Assembly: GCA_945859605.1 (NCBI GenBank)
Contig: OX243815.1
Span: 34,651,785 to 34,715,784, forward strand
Reading direction: 5' to 3'
DNA: 64,000 nt
DNA from: Lumbricus rubellus
Taxonomy: Eukaryota; Annelida; Clitellata; Crassiclitellata; Lumbricidae
The position numbers and the translations under genes were made by a program. Under the pieces are notes generated by a model. It did no database searches. It saw nothing but the letters and a program-made list of their open reading frames with translations, and was not told the origin of the DNA. This document shows positions 49,978 to 61,226 of the stretch, piece by piece. The stretch's first letter is position 1; each line of letters begins with the position of its first letter.

Positions 49978-51293
49978 CAGTGCCGGCGCCAGGGTAAGGG
50001 AGGCCCCCCCCCCCCAAATAAAACTTGAGGTCCCCCATACCTTCAGCTGTCATCTCAGCAAAATTTCTCATAATATAAGTGCTGAAAGACATAGTGTAAG
50101 ACTTCAATATATGTCCCCTCCCAATTGTTACATATTTTAAAATTTCCCAGCATTGAATTTGAAGCCGTCATCTTTACAAAATTGCTCATTTTTGAATACT
50201 GTTAGTCGTGGTTTAGGACTTCAGAGTGTCCCCTCTCCATTGTTTAAATTTGTCCGAATTGCAAACTTTAATGGTGGCATTTATAGGCTGTCATCTTCAA
50301 AAAATTGATTATTATTGATGGACAGTGGACAGCTGTTGCAGCTATTTCGGCCTGGTGTGCTGAATGGTTGGCAGCTGATGTTGTGAACCATTCTCTCGTG
50401 GTCGTGCCATCTGTCTGGCCCCCTGGCCATGATCTGCCACGTGGGCATTGGTTAACGTTAAATCGTTTTAGAACTGGGCAAGGACGCTGTGCTGCTAACA
50501 TGGTTCGATGGAGACAGGCTTCGGACCCACAGTGTAGCTGTGGTGAAATCCAGACAATGTCACACATCGTAGATGACTGCAAAACAACCCGCTTTTCGGG
50601 TGGTTTAACCGCCTTACATGTGGCAGTTGAGGCTGCTGTTCAGTGGCTGGACGCGTTCTGCAAAAGCTAAATAAATAAATAGTGGATGATACTTATGAAA
50701 TATTTATGAAATATTGGGGATACAAGGACTCCGTCCCAACCACAATTTGTGGGGCCATGCCTCTGTCCACACCCCAAGTCTCTCATTTGGTTGCGTAATA
50801 TTATTTTGTATGCTTTGCGTTAAAATATCGGTGCGTGAGTTCAGGAATGAACCGTCATGAAAGGTATAATTACCAGATACATTTGAGGCCCCTTGCAAAC
50901 TTGATATCAGACACGTACCAAGGACATCTGGAACCCTACACAGGGTTTAATGTTTGGGCCTCACGCAGGTTTTATTTTTCAGCGTCATCCAATTAGCAAT
51001 TACAATAAGTTACTATTTATAAATGTTGTGTTTGAGAAAGTGGACGAAACTGCCTGAGTTAGTTTAAATGGCTTTACTTACGCCCAAAATCAGTATGGCC
51101 GGTATGATGTTTGCATTAGGTCTGCTATGGCAGTGCATTATGTTTGCATTAGGTCTGCTATTGCAGTTGAGGCATGCACCAGAGCGGATCTGGAGCCTCA
51201 AATAAATGCGCCTGTTTAAGAAATATATAGGCATAATGACCAGCTAAATTTGGGGGGCTTTTGGGGGGTGCAGGGGTGCTAGCGCTGGCACTG
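49978..51293. mobile_element. hAT-like non-autonomous element, CAGTGCCGGCGCC ends, 8-bp duplication
   Basis: Left terminus CAGTGCCGGCGCCAGGG, right terminus read inward CAGTGCCAGCGCTAGCACC; C-runs follow both. GGTTTATG flanks both sides (49970-49977, 51294-51301). The interior hosts a LINE fragment and otherwise AT-rich sequence; no transposase. The 8-bp duplication and CAG...CTG ends fit the hAT superfamily. Confidence 0.85.
50300..50690 (+). pseudogene. jockey/I-like LINE 3' end with (TAAA)n tail, inserted in the hAT element
   Basis: An open frame from about 50305 to 50670 encodes RGHWLTLNRFRTGQGRCAAN, then WRQASDPQCSCGEIQTMSHI (a C-x-C-G...H zinc-like motif) and GGLTALHVAVEAAVQWLD. This is the conserved C-terminus of many arthropod and mollusc type LINE pol proteins. 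It ends AAAGCTAAATAAATAAATAG. The frame is intact over its length, so it is a fairly recent 5'-truncated insertion. Confidence 0.8.
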
Positions 51294-51824
51294 GGTTTAT
51301 GAGACAGGTTACAATGGCCATAGAGAGCTAGAGAGGCAGATTGACACAGACAGAGAGAGATAGAGAGGAAAATAAGCAAGACAGATTATTAGCATCCCTG
51401 TTTGAGACAGACAGACAAAGATAGAAATATGGAGATTCGGTTCAGCTACAAATTGAACTCTGTGTCAAGCCTCTAACTTTATGCACAAGGTATAGGCTAT
51501 GATCCGTGCATCATGTATATATTTGGCTCTGCTATAACATTATTTTATTTAACGCCGATGATTGGCGTGCATTTGGTTCTGTTTCACAAAGCAATCATTT
51601 ATACGTTGGAAAATCGTAAGTATATCTTTTCATGGCCCCAACACTCCAACACTTGTTGCTAGCAATAATAATGTCTGAAATTTCTGACCAGACAGTTTGC
51701 ATAAATACCGGACTGTCCGGTTCATTACCGGACGCCTAGTAACCCTAACATTGGTAGCGTCAATTGCAGATTTAATACACAGACAAGGATGTATCAAAGA
51801 GCTGAACAATCAATGAAAACTTAC
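51294..51824. other. intron sequence, no gene recognised
   Basis: AT-rich with a purine-rich GACAGAGAGAGA stretch near 51350. It is the upstream end of the 15.2-kb intron between exons A and B. Confidence 0.5.
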
Positions 51825-51904
51825 TCGATCTAAGTCATTGCTGACAATTGCAGAATGAATTTCTTCTAGATCATCAATTTCATAATAATCATCATCATCA
51901 GATG
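51825..51904 (-). CDS. ankyrin-repeat gene, exon A
   Basis: An 80-bp minus-strand exon with strong splice signals: TTGTTTTGTTTCAG|CATCTG acceptor and CGA|GTAAGT donor. After two leading bases it encodes SDDDDYYEIDDLEEIHSAIV then SNDLDR and ends in phase 0. Joined to exon B it reads IHSAIVSNDLDR-LREVCKSGADVN, a typical start of an ankyrin domain preceded by an acidic, tyrosine-containing linker. At least one more exon must lie upstream; I could not identify it. Confidence 0.85.
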
Positions 51905-52045
51905 CTGAAACAAAACAAACAAATGACTGATATGCTGCCACTCAGTACAATGTTGTAACGCTATAATGTTTTACTACAATGTACAGTTTCTACCTTCTAT
52001 AATTTATATCAGTACATACACATCAAATATGGTTAGACCAGTCAC

Positions 52046-52610
52046 CAGAGGTTCTCAACCCCAACCGGTGTGTCGCGACATACCGGTGTGTCGCAAATAG
52101 ACCGGTTATGTGTCGTCTAAAAATGGTGTGTCGCTGGTGTGTCGCAAGAAGTGGTGTCGCGAATTCTCACAGGATACACACGTCGTTTTTGCATTGCAAT
52201 GACTTGATTACTTCAGCAGTTTGACGGGTGTGGACTACGAAAATTCCTATCAGTTTTTTTTATCTATTCCATTTCATCGCAATCTGAAGCGGCCCACAAT
52301 CCCTACATTGGCCTATGTGAAATATTTTGCGGATGACGCGGAAATATGCCCTCTTAGCCTACAATAATAAGAAGCAGAAATTTTGCGGATGACGCGGAAT
52401 TATGCCTCAGCCTCTGTGCGTATAGAAACACAGACAACCACAATTAGCATAGGTGTAGGCTACGAAGTCCAGGACGCCTGGTTCCAATAATTGACCCAAA
52501 ACGTTTTAATTAAAAATTTTCCTATGCTTTTCGAGTTTTCAGTAACAATAATTGGACGTTTTGAGAGGCAGCGTTTAGATTCGGCAGTGTTTAGCTGTTT
52601 TGGACTGTAA
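52046..52610. mobile_element. hAT element, left half (relative of 35131-36272)
   Basis: It starts CAGAGGTTCTCAACCCCAACC, followed by GTGTGTCGCGACATACC-type words. Homology to the complete copy runs to about 52610 (GAGGCAGCGTTTAGATTCGG). The right terminus is absent. Confidence 0.75.
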
Positions 52611-53126
52611 AATGATCATTAGGATAGTGTTTTGAACTACTTACCACAGCGTTAAATATTGCTCATGTTAAATTTGTCTTAAGGCCAAAAAATAATGTTG
52701 TTTCAGGGTATATAAGGGCCCGTTAATTAGAGCAATCAATAGTTCTCACAGTGTTTGACAAGGCAAACGGTGGTGGTGGAAGAGTAATAGATCTGAATGG
52801 AGGTTTTTCTCCCAGTAACTCCTTGTAGGTATTCAATAGCCGCCACCTGTAGCAGATGATGGCTATACACAGCGGTGACACTGACTAGTCGCTGGCTTTG
52901 CCAGTCTTTATCGAACCTTAGAGGTGATGTTCTGTTCGCACTCATCTTCCCCCTCCCACTCCATTGTTAAAAAAAGACGTCAACAACATGAAATTTATAG
53001 GATTGCTTTCTACAGCAGTTTGTAGGTACAGACATTCTGCAAATAGCAATTTATATTTGCATAGAACACACACTTAGTTGCAGCATGTACTTTTGTGCAA
53101 AAAGGAAAGTGGCATTGTTCAAATGG
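52611..53126. other. unassigned; one 69-codon minus-strand ORF
   Basis: 52736-52945 (minus) encodes MSANRTSPLRFDKDWQSQRL then VSVTAVYSHHLLQ and more. It has a plausible ATG context and a CTACAG|GTGGCG donor-like site, but its phase does not fit exon A and I recognise no domain. Confidence 0.25.
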
Positions 53127-53364
53127 GGGGCGGTCCGATATAGTAATGGTTAACACGCTGGCCAAGAGTGCGAGAGGTAGCAGGTTCGAGCCCCCGTTTC
53201 GGCGGATTTGACTTGTTGGCTGCTATTAGCGCCGTGTAATTGCAAAGCTGTCTGCTCAGTTGGCAGTTAAGTTTAATTCAGATTACTGCATAAATTGTAA
53301 ATGTAAAGCGCAGTGCGTCTTGCAGGCGTTTCATTAAAGAAAAGATATTATTATTATATTATAA
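53127..53364 (+). mobile_element. tRNA-derived SINE, second copy
   Basis: ATAGTAATGGTTAACACGCT (A-box-like), GGTTCGAGCCC (B-box), the body GTAATTGCAAAGCTGTCTGC and TTTCATTAAAGAAAAGATATT with a short ATT tail. It has the same order as the SINE at 12574 but no LINE array in its tail. Confidence 0.8.
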
Positions 53365-53484
53365 TTTTTGGGTAGTCACTGTATAAAAATATTTTACCAA
53401 AATAAAAATATTTATCGACCTTCCTACCCACAATTTAGACCTCTGTTACCGAAAACACAACATTGTTTTTCTAGGCCTAGCCGT

Positions 53485-53615
53485 TTCTTTCAAATCAAAG
53501 CTTAAAACTTTTCTATTTGCTAAAGCTTATCCCGCAGTTGGCTGTTTGTGGGGCGCCCTTGTAGCGGTATGGCCATATTACGGCGCCATATAAATTGTCA
53601 TTTTTATTATTATTT
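53485..53615 (+). pseudogene. LINE 3' end fragment
   Basis: SFKSKLKTFLFAKAYPAVGC then GALVAVWPYYGAI-stop, followed by ATTGTCATTTTTATTATTATT. The KTFLF motif is typical of the last residues of CR1/RTE-like pol. Only about 130 bp remain. Confidence 0.5.
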
Positions 53616-53689
53616 TCATACCGTGCCATTTTAGTCCTGCGCTACCGGGAATTTCTGGGTAGAATTGGCGAGTTTCGCGTACATACACT

Positions 53690-54414
53690 GTGTCCGGAAA
53701 AAGAGACCCATTTTTTAAATATAAAAATAAATAATAAATATTCATCGATTTTTACAATTCAGACACCTCTTCTATCCTAACATATTTGTCTAACAAACTG
53801 TGAAAATATAAAGTTCCTGTCTCAATAATGACGTCATGATGACGTCATTTGCAAAAAAATCAAATTTAAGAGATAAGTGCACAAAATTATCTAAAATTTC
53901 AATGTTTTTGAGATGTCATTTATCGATAAAAATTGTTAGTTTAATTTAACTTTTATATCTGAATTATGTCAGACTGCAATTTGTGCTCAAAGTGTCCACC
54001 TTCGGCCTCAACGCAAACTTCAAAACGGTCGCGATAATATCCAACAGCAGCATCGATAACCAGCTTATCAAAATCTTCCCAGGCATTAACAATTCGCTCA
54101 CGTTCTTCAATGTCTTTCTCTTTTTCTTTTCTTGTAACCATGGGCGGATCTAGGGGGGGGCTTATCCGGCCATGGCCCCCCCCATTTAGAATTCCCATGT
54201 ATCGTGGCCCCCCCCATTTGGATTGAACATGCTGTGGAACAATGTACATATTGTACAATTTGGCCCCCCCCCTATTAAGAAATACCCATGCATTGTGGCC
54301 CCCCTCCGAAAATTTGGCCAGATGACTAAAAAAAAAAAAAAAAAAAAAAAAAAAGGTCATCAACTTTTTTGGCGGACAAAATGGTATTATTTTCCCAAAA
54401 ATTTGACCGGATGA

Positions 54415-54455
<41 letters not shown>

Positions 54456-54730
54456 TATAAACTTTTTTGGCGGATACGAGAAAGAAAAATTTTCCCAAGG
54501 CCTAAATTTTTTCCCGAACCCAAGACCAAGAATTTTTGGCCCCCCCCGTCCAAAATTTCTGTATCCGCCCTTGCTTGTAACCATCTCCTGCAAGTCTCCG
54601 TATTTGATAATCAACTGGATTTCAGCTCGAGCCGGTTTTCGGCCAAATATTATATCAGGAATGAAATCCAGAGTCTCCTTAGTCAACAGTTCAGCAGTTT
54701 AACGAGCTCATTGACATGGAGCGCCATCTT
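53690..54730 (-). pseudogene. mariner-like transposase remnant, split by the element at 54142-54573
   Basis: Minus strand: LTKETLDFIPDIIFGRKPAR then AEIQLIIKYGDLQEMV (54590-54690), and after the insertion ERIVNAWEDFDKLVIDAAVG, then YYRDRFEVCVEAEGGHFEHK (53960-54130). The terminal EAEGGHFEH is characteristic of mariner-family C-termini. Catalytic residues are not visible. The borders are approximate. Confidence 0.55.
54142..54573. mobile_element. element E10 with GGGCGGAT ends and TGTGGCCCCCCCCATT words
   Basis: Ends GGGCGGATCTAGGGGG and (inward) CAAGGGCGGATACAG. CTTGTAACCAT (11 bp) occurs directly on both sides (54131-54141, 54574-54584). Inside are repeated GTGGCCCCCCCCATTTAGAA-like units, then two copies of AAATTTGnCCnGATGACT followed by A-runs of about 25-35 and GGT...AACTTTTTTGGCGGA. 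It splits the mariner transposase remnant cleanly. Confidence 0.75.
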
Positions 54731-56000
54731 GTTAAATGTTTATTAATTCAAGTATTCCCGGATATCAGACATCAATTTTATATGGAGACAATTCCTGAAT
54801 GAGTTCCATTTATTTTCCCTTCTTGTTCTATTAAATAGATTTCAAGTATTCACGGATATCAGAATCATTGCTCTCGTATTTATCTAAGACAAATAGCAAT
54901 ACTTTGTTGGCTGGGGATTTCAACATAGATCTACTAAAAGTGAGTGTACACACCTACCCGAACATTTTGTAATTCGTTAGCTTCAAATTGATTTTTACCA
55001 ATGATCTTAAGGCCAACAAGAATAACTGATGATACAGCTACCTTAATTGATAATATCTTCACGAGTACTTTATCTGACTGCACTGATTCCGCCATCATTA
55101 TAAATGATTTATCTGACCATCTACCTATTTTTACACAAACCAAATTAGTGCGACCATTAAAAGAAAAAAAATCCTGCTTATGAGAAAAGAATCATTAATG
55201 GGAAAACAAAAAGTCAATTTGACAACTTGTTAGGTTCTACCGACTAGTCAGAAGTATTCCGTGCAAATATAAATCAGCATACGAATATTCTTTCCCAAAG
55301 GCAAATTATTCGTCGAAAACAAGACTGAAAATTAAACAGCCTTGCCTGACACAAGCCCTACTAAAATCCTGTAGAAGGAAGTCGCATCTATATAAAAAAA
55401 TACGGTTCCATGACACTTAATACCACGACCAATTAATACCGCGACAGTTAATCCCGGCGACATTTGATACCGGCGACGCTTAATCCCGCGACCAATTAAT
55501 CCCGCGACCAATCAATCAGTTAATCTCGGCGGCATTTAATTCCGCGACACTTACTACCGTGATAGTAAAATAACCTTTTAAAACAGTTAAATTGCATTAA
55601 AGTAATATTCAGAGTAATATTCACTAGAAACATTATAAACCAGTAAAATTCGATATAAGCAATATTTACATAAATATTCAATGTTTTTCATAAAAAGAGT
55701 TCCATTGGCATTGTCGCGATGTTTAATGCATTCGTAATTTCCATGTAGCCTATTACAGTTTGTTTGCCCTTGCTACTGCTACTGCCGCCGAAATTCGCCT
55801 TCTTGTCACTGCCCTATCGTAGATTGAACTTCGCAGATCCTGTATAAAGTCCTTTATATTGATCGTCCAGATGTACAACAGGAAACCTGTACCGGTACAG
55901 AGATGTAGGCCTAACTAATTGGCTATGTGGACCAGAGTAGTCGTACAAATAATTAAATTATTCGCACTCATGTGTGTATAGGTATTAGGCTAAGTGTCGC

Positions 56001-56982
56001 AGTAAAGTAAAGACTTCCCAGGGCCGAAGGCCCGTTGGTGAGGCGCTCATCTCCTTTTCTAGGCCCTTGAGCCGGCAATGGACGAATCCCAAGGTCCTGG
56101 ACACGTGGCCAGTGCATCACAGGACTTACCGTTTACTTCCCAGCTTACGCCGGTACCTAATTATGGTGACCGGACAAAACCCCCCCTGGACAAAAACCCC
56201 CCCGGACAAAACCCCCCCCGGGCATTAACCCCCCGGACAAAAACCCCCCTGATTTAGCCTAGGACATTAACCCCCCCGGACAATCCCCCCTCTTTGCTGC
56301 ACAAGTGCAGGTAGACCTATAATTTGCTTAAACTTAGGCTAATTATACAGTTCCCCGTGCTGTCAACTAATTAGTGTCATACGGGTAAACACCTATCGCT
56401 GCCATTCAAACGTGCACTTATAACTTGTTAGTGTCATTCAGTCACTCCGATATAAAGCTGGTACCTGTTGGTGTAATCTAGTACAGCATGAATCGTTGTC
56501 AGCAATCCAGCTTCCAATGAGGCAAAAATTCGTTTAATCCAACTTCTATTTAAGTGACAATTATATTTGTCCATCCAGCTCCAATTTAAGAAAGAGTATT
56601 TTCACCAATCCAGCTTCCATTTATGCAAGAACATTTTCATCAATCCAGCTCCCATTTAAGTAAAATTTATTTGTATCAATCTGGCTTCTATTTAGCCAGA
56701 ATTCTTTTCATCAATCCAACTTGCGTACTTCGGACCACCGTTTTATAGTACGACAACTTATGCGCAATATATTCTACCAGGGGGGGTTATGTCCTACCCT
56801 AGGGGGGTTAATGTCCGGGGGGTTTTTGTCCGGGGGGGTTTTTGTCCAGAGGGGGTTTTGTCCTACAACCCCTAATTATACTGCTTGGTGACAGAGGCAC
56901 GTGTGCGTAAACCACTTGCCCAAGGTCGTTACCCGGATTCGAACCGCAACCTCCCGCTACCGCTCAGCCACCAGGTCGCGCA
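56001..56982 (-). mobile_element. tRNA-derived SINE of a second family, split by E3
   Basis: Minus strand from 56982: GACCTGGTGGCTGAGCGGTA (A-box), GGTTCGAATCC (B-box) and CTTGGGCAAGTGG. Then, after the 706-bp insertion, CGTAAGCTGGGAAGTAAACG and a CCTTGGGATTCGTCC body, ending GGGAAGTCTTTACTTTACT. TAAGTGTCGC flanks it (55991-56000, 56983-56992), a 10-bp target duplication lying in the word array of E8. Confidence 0.8.
56165..56870. mobile_element. foldback-like element E3, word GGACAAAACCCCCC, perfect 9-bp duplication
   Basis: Ends GGTGACCGGACAAAACCCCC and (inward) GGTTGTAGGACAAAACCCCC. CCTAATTAT flanks both sides exactly (56156-56164, 56871-56879). The interior at 56500-56720 is a tandem repeat of TCATCAATCCAGCTTCCATTT units like those inside element 19306-19902. 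No ORF. Confidence 0.85.
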
Positions 56983-57028
56983 TAAGTGTCGCGGTACCGT
57001 ATCAAATGTTGCTGGATTAAGTGACGCC

Positions 57029-57484
57029 GGTGTCACTAAATAGAGTATCCCCCGTATTAAAAGCATCCCCCAAAATGAGTAAAAGTCGATAAAACACTTC
57101 CGCGTGCTTTTATTTTTGCAAATTAATTTTCATCTGCTTTGTTTTGAACAATGACACTAACAGGTATGTTTATTCCTACTAGATAATTTTTTGCCTTGTT
57201 TTTATAGCACTTAAAACGTTTAAAACACTTAAAAACACTCGGAGACACTAAATAAATTCGAGTTGCCTTTCTCTTGGCATTGCTTAAGTCACGTAAAACA
57301 ATTAGAGTCACTTTAAATCTTGATTAGAGTATAATTGTTTTAATTATACACATTTTTCAAAAAATGGGATAGAATGGTTTATCCCCCCGGATAGTTTAGA
57401 CTGGCTAATTCCATCCGGGGGGATAGATTAATAATATTCATCCCCCCGGATAGCTTTTGGGGGGATGATCCTTTTCGTGTCACC
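57029..57484. mobile_element. foldback-like element E4, word ATCCCCCCGGATAG
   Basis: Ends GGTGTCACTAAATAGAGTAT and (inward) GGTGACACGAAAAGGATCAT, each followed by C-runs. Inside the right arm, CCCCCCGGATAG and CTATCCGGGGGG alternate, making strong palindromes at 57380-57470. The end skeleton matches element 61227-61595 but the word differs. It sits in the right arm of E8 with no clear target duplication. Confidence 0.65.
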
Positions 57485-58420
57485 GGGATTAAATGTGGCC
57501 GGGATTAACATTAGTCGCGGTATTAAGTGTCGCCGGATTATATGTCGTGCTACCAAAAATACATAAAAAAAATCCAACTCAAGAAAACAAGTCTAGCTTT
57601 GTAGCTTATAGAAATAAATTTTAAGAAATACGAAAAGCTGCTGAGCGTAATTATTATATTGGAAAATTTCTGGAATGCGAAAATGACTTGAATAAAACCT
57701 GGAAAGTGATTAAAACGCTTCTACATGGAAACAGAATCTCTGAAATGCCAGATAGCTTTCTTATCAGTAATGTGGAAATTAGGGATAAGCACCTTATCGC
57801 TTGCAAATTTAACTAATTCTTTACAGAAATAGGACCGAAATTAGCCGCAAGAAGTCCTTACACTAATGCAATCCATTCTGGATTACATGAAAGACAGGTC
57901 CACTTCTTCTATTGGGATAGTATTGACATCACCAGCTGAAATAATATCGATTGCCTGTGAACGGCGAACCATCCACAGTAGGGGGGCTAGACGAGATTGA
58001 CCCTCAGTTAGCCAAATATGTGATAGAAGCCAAGGCTGTTTTTAAGGAATTTTTAGAACTGCACAACCCCTTCTTTCCTTTCCCATCCTCCATGGTAAAT
58101 TACTTTCAATCGCAGGACAATGACCTTTTTACTATAGTTTTCACTGCACATAAGTGCTTTTACAACTGCACAAATCCAATTAGAACTGCACATTTGTGTA
58201 CAACTGCACGTAAAAAAAGCCCTGATAGAAGCTATATCAACCCCTGTGACGGAAATAATAAATTGCTCTTTTGTTAGCTGAATTGTTCCTAATAGTTTGA
58301 AAATTGCCAAAATAATTCCCACCTTTAAGGCCGGAGATAGGAATCGATTAAGTAACTGTCGACCAATATCGATCTTGCCATATTTCTCCAAGTTTTTTTA
58401 AAAGATTATTTACAGAAGAT
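57485..58420 (+). other. LINE-C linker region with end of E8
   Basis: 57485-57554 is the tip of E8. 57563-58420 continues LINE-C: FVAYRNKF, NKTWKVIKTLLHGN, then a region rearranged around 57950-58270 where GGLDEIDPQLAKYV precedes a stretch without LINE motifs. It then returns to LINE-C at about 58300 (KIIPTFKAGDRNRLSNCRPI-like). Confidence 0.55.
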
Positions 58421-59053
58421 TAATGACATATCTAACATCAAAGAATATATTGTACAAAAGTCAGTATGGTTTTCGAACTGGCCACTCTACATATATGGCT
58501 GTAATTGAGATGTATGATAAAATCTCTGAAGCCAAGGAAGAAAATAACTTTTCTATGGGTGTCTTCTTTGATTTATCTAAAGCATTTGACACGGTGAATC
58601 ATAAAATTTTGATAAGCAAACTAGAACATTATGGTATAGGAGGTGTACACACATGTATGTCTTGATTGGCTTATAGATCACTTAAGAAATAGATAACAGA
58701 GTGTATTATATAACGGGAACATTTCAAATGAAACTGATGTTACTTGTGGTGTGCCACAAGGTTCTGTATTGGGCCCACTTTTGTTCCTAATATATGTGAA
58801 TGATATTTCGAACAGTTCGTCATTACTTAGCTTTGTCATGTTTGCTGATGACATCAGCATATTTTGTCGGACAAAGCTATTGATGTCTTGGTTAATAAAA
58901 TTAATTCTGAATTAAAACTTGTAGGCGATTGGTTTAAAGCCAACAAATTATCGCTGAACCTTCAGAAGACGAATTTTATTTTGTTCTGCTCGAGAATTAA
59001 ACTTTGAACTGCAACAAATTGCAATATATCAATTAAAATAGATGAACAATGTA

Positions 59054-60211
59054 CAGGGTGGGCCAAAAAAAAGACCCCCCCCTAGATTTTTTGCCAATAT
59101 TTTGGCCAGAAGTTAGAATTCTGAAATGAAATTTTGCAGCCTTAAAGTCAATTCATATTTACACATGATGGCCAGATTTCATCTAAATATATCAAACAGA
59201 ACAAAAGTTATATCAGTTTTAGTGAGGCCACCCCTCGTTTTTTGACGATTCAAAAACGAAACGCAAAAAAATTAGGTTTTTTGCCAATATCTTCACCAAA
59301 AGTAAGAATTTCGAAATGAAATTTTACAGGCTTAAAGGTAAATCATATTTACACATTAAGGCCGAATTTCATCAAAATTTTTCAAACACAACACAAGTTA
59401 TACCACTTTTAGCGGGACCACCCACCGTTTTTGACGATTCAAAAACGAAACGCAACAAAAAGCCGCAGAAACACGATTTTATTAAGTCTCCTCTCAAATA
59501 ACTGTTGTCAAATGAACTTGGTAGTGCTTCACAACTTGTGTTCAATGTGCCCAATACCAGTGTCAAAACTTCTTTTGAGTCTCTTTGCAAAGTTCTTGAT
59601 GGACCCCTGATTAATCTGACAGATTCCTTATTTACCAATTTGAGCGTCCTCTTGCTAAGTGACTTCTCAGTGACGTGCAGCTACACTGGTACTCTATTTA
59701 TTTTTTAAATAGTAATAATAATGATCATCTGTCAATATCAAGGCTTTTTGATAACAATTATTTGAGATGAGACTTAATAAAATCGTGTTTTTGCAGCGTT
59801 ACGTCCTTGAATCGTCTAAAAATGGGGGGTGGCCTCACTAAAAGTGGTATAACCTTTGTTATGTTTGAAATATTTTGATGAACTCTGGCCATCATGTGTA
59901 GATATGAATTGTCTTCAAGCGTGTAAAATTTCATTTCGATATTCTTACTTTTGACCAAGATATTGGCCAGAATTATTGAATTGATTTTTTAAAACTTTTT
60001 GTTGCGTCGGGTTTTTTAATCGTCAAAAAACGGTGGGTGGCTTCACTAAAAGTGGTATAACTTTTGTTCCGTTTGAAATATTTTGATGAAATCTGACCAT
60101 CTGGTGTAAATATGAATTGTCTTTAAGACTGTGAAATTTCCTTTCGAAATTCTTACTTTTGGTCAAGATATTGGCAAAAATCTTAGGGGGGTCTTTTTTT
60201 TGCCCACCCTG
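59054..60211. mobile_element. TA-flanked element with foldback-type arms (mariner-like ends)
   Basis: TA on both sides (59052-59053, 60212-60213) and termini CAGGGTGGGCCAAAAAAAAG. Two direct units of about 200 bp on the left (from about 59070 and 59270, each with TCATATTTACACAT and ACAAAAGTTATA-like motifs) are mirrored by two inverted units on the right (about 59760-59960 and 59965-60195). The middle has no transposase. It interrupts LINE-C. Confidence 0.75.
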
Positions 60212-61105
60212 TATATGTAGGGTATCGTCAAAATTTTTGGGGGTCTTCACATTGATGAACAGTTAACATGGATGGAGCATATTAACCCTATATCCAAAAG
60301 ATATCCTAAAATATAGGTATAATCTCTCGTGTTAGACAATTTCTTTATTTGTGAGTTAATATCACTCTTTAATATACCCTTATATGTCATATTGTAATAA
60401 TACATGTGCTTCCACATACCACACTCGTTTAACTGTTTTGATAACCCTGCAAAAGCGAGCTGTTTGAATTATATGCAATGCACCTTTTAGAGCCCACACT
60501 CAGCCACTGTTCCGTGATTTGAAAATTATACATTGGAGTATTTATGTATAAACTTAACAGAAATTTAATTATAACGAGCTTCAACCATTGGTTTTGTAAA
60601 AATTCTTAGGTTTATGGCCATTATACTCGATCTGAAAATAGATACCACCAAAGAAGTGTTCGTACCACTGCTGGACAGCATAATATTAGAATATGTGGAC
60701 CGTTGATGTGGAATTCTCTGCCTATTGAACTTACTTGTTTATCTACAATGTATCAATTCAAATACAAATTGAAATGATTTCTTTTGGATACGTTTGTATA
60801 AATGCGCAAAATGGTTTGTTTTGATTTGCACTTATTACACGTGCACTGTTTGTGTTATTTTAATATTGTTGTTTTTATTGGGAAGGGGTTGTTTTTTGTT
60901 GTTGTTTTGTTTTTGTTTGTTTGTTTGTTCCACTTGTTTGAGTTGCATAGCTTACATTCAATGTACTTTGATAAACTTGTAAAGTGGAATAGTATGTTTT
61001 ACAATACAATACAATACAATAAAATGCAATACAGCTTAAATTTGATAATGCCGTCCTTTCAAAGCTCAGAAGTGCACATTGAAGTATGGTGGTAATTAAA
61101 ATTAT

Positions 61106-61226
61106 CTATACTCTATAGGTAGACTTAAAGAAGAAAGTTTTCAGTTGAGAGCGAAAGACAGTTTCGCTACGGGAGTTACGAACATAAAGGGGGAGATGTA
61201 GGGACCAGCAAATGTGAAAGAACGCC
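61106..61226 (-). pseudogene. LINE pol C-terminal fragment
   Basis: The minus strand encodes LPLYVRNSRSETVFRSQLKT, then FFFKSTYRV-stop, the typical last residues of CR1-like pol. It is cut at 61227 by element E5. Confidence 0.55.

Larger units (their letters stand above)
55404..57554. mobile_element. foldback-like element E8, words GACACTTAATACC/GCGACCAATTAATCCC
   Basis: Left arm (55404-55565) begins GGTTCCATGACACTTAATACC and repeats 'GCGACnnTTAATnCCG' units. The right arm (56983-57554, interrupted at 57029-57484) has the inverse units and ends GGATTATATGTCGTGCTACC. AAAAATAC flanks both ends (55396-55403, 57555-57562). The left end GGTTCCAyGACA is shared with element 19306-19902. No transposase. 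It contains a SINE and, in that SINE, another foldback element. Confidence 0.75.
54840..61030 (+). pseudogene. LINE-C non-LTR retrotransposon, split by nested insertions
   Basis: EN: NTLLAGDFNIDLLK and LRPTRITDDTATLIDNIFTS, DLSDHLPIF (54900-55140). Linker: AAERNYYIGKFLECENDLNK (57630 on). RT: YGFRTGHSTYMAVIEM, FFDLSKAFDTVNHKI (motif A), GVPQGSVLGPLLFLIYVNDI (motif B), FADDISIF (motif C) at 58440-58880. The C-terminus continues after 60213 (DEQLTWMEHINPISK, RAVRIICNAPFRAHTQPLF-like) to an (ATACA)-type tail at about 61000-61030. Insertions: 55404-57554 and 59054-60211. Removing the first and one duplicated AAAAATAC restores KSHLYKKIHKKNPTQ in frame. Several older stops show it was already inactive. 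Confidence 0.85.

Noticed and set aside
50305..50670. Independent host gene for the 121-codon ORF
   Set aside because: The motifs (WRQASDPQCSCG...MSHIV, GGLTALH) and the TAAA tail identify a LINE 3' end.
52736..52945. First exon of the ankyrin gene (MSANRTSPLRF...)
   Set aside because: The best donor would end in phase 0, but exon A needs one base from the previous exon; no homology recognised.
56883..56982. Functional tRNA gene on the minus strand (A- and B-box present)
   Set aside because: Sequence after the B-box continues into a SINE body and the block has a 10-bp target duplication; no tRNA fold is completed.
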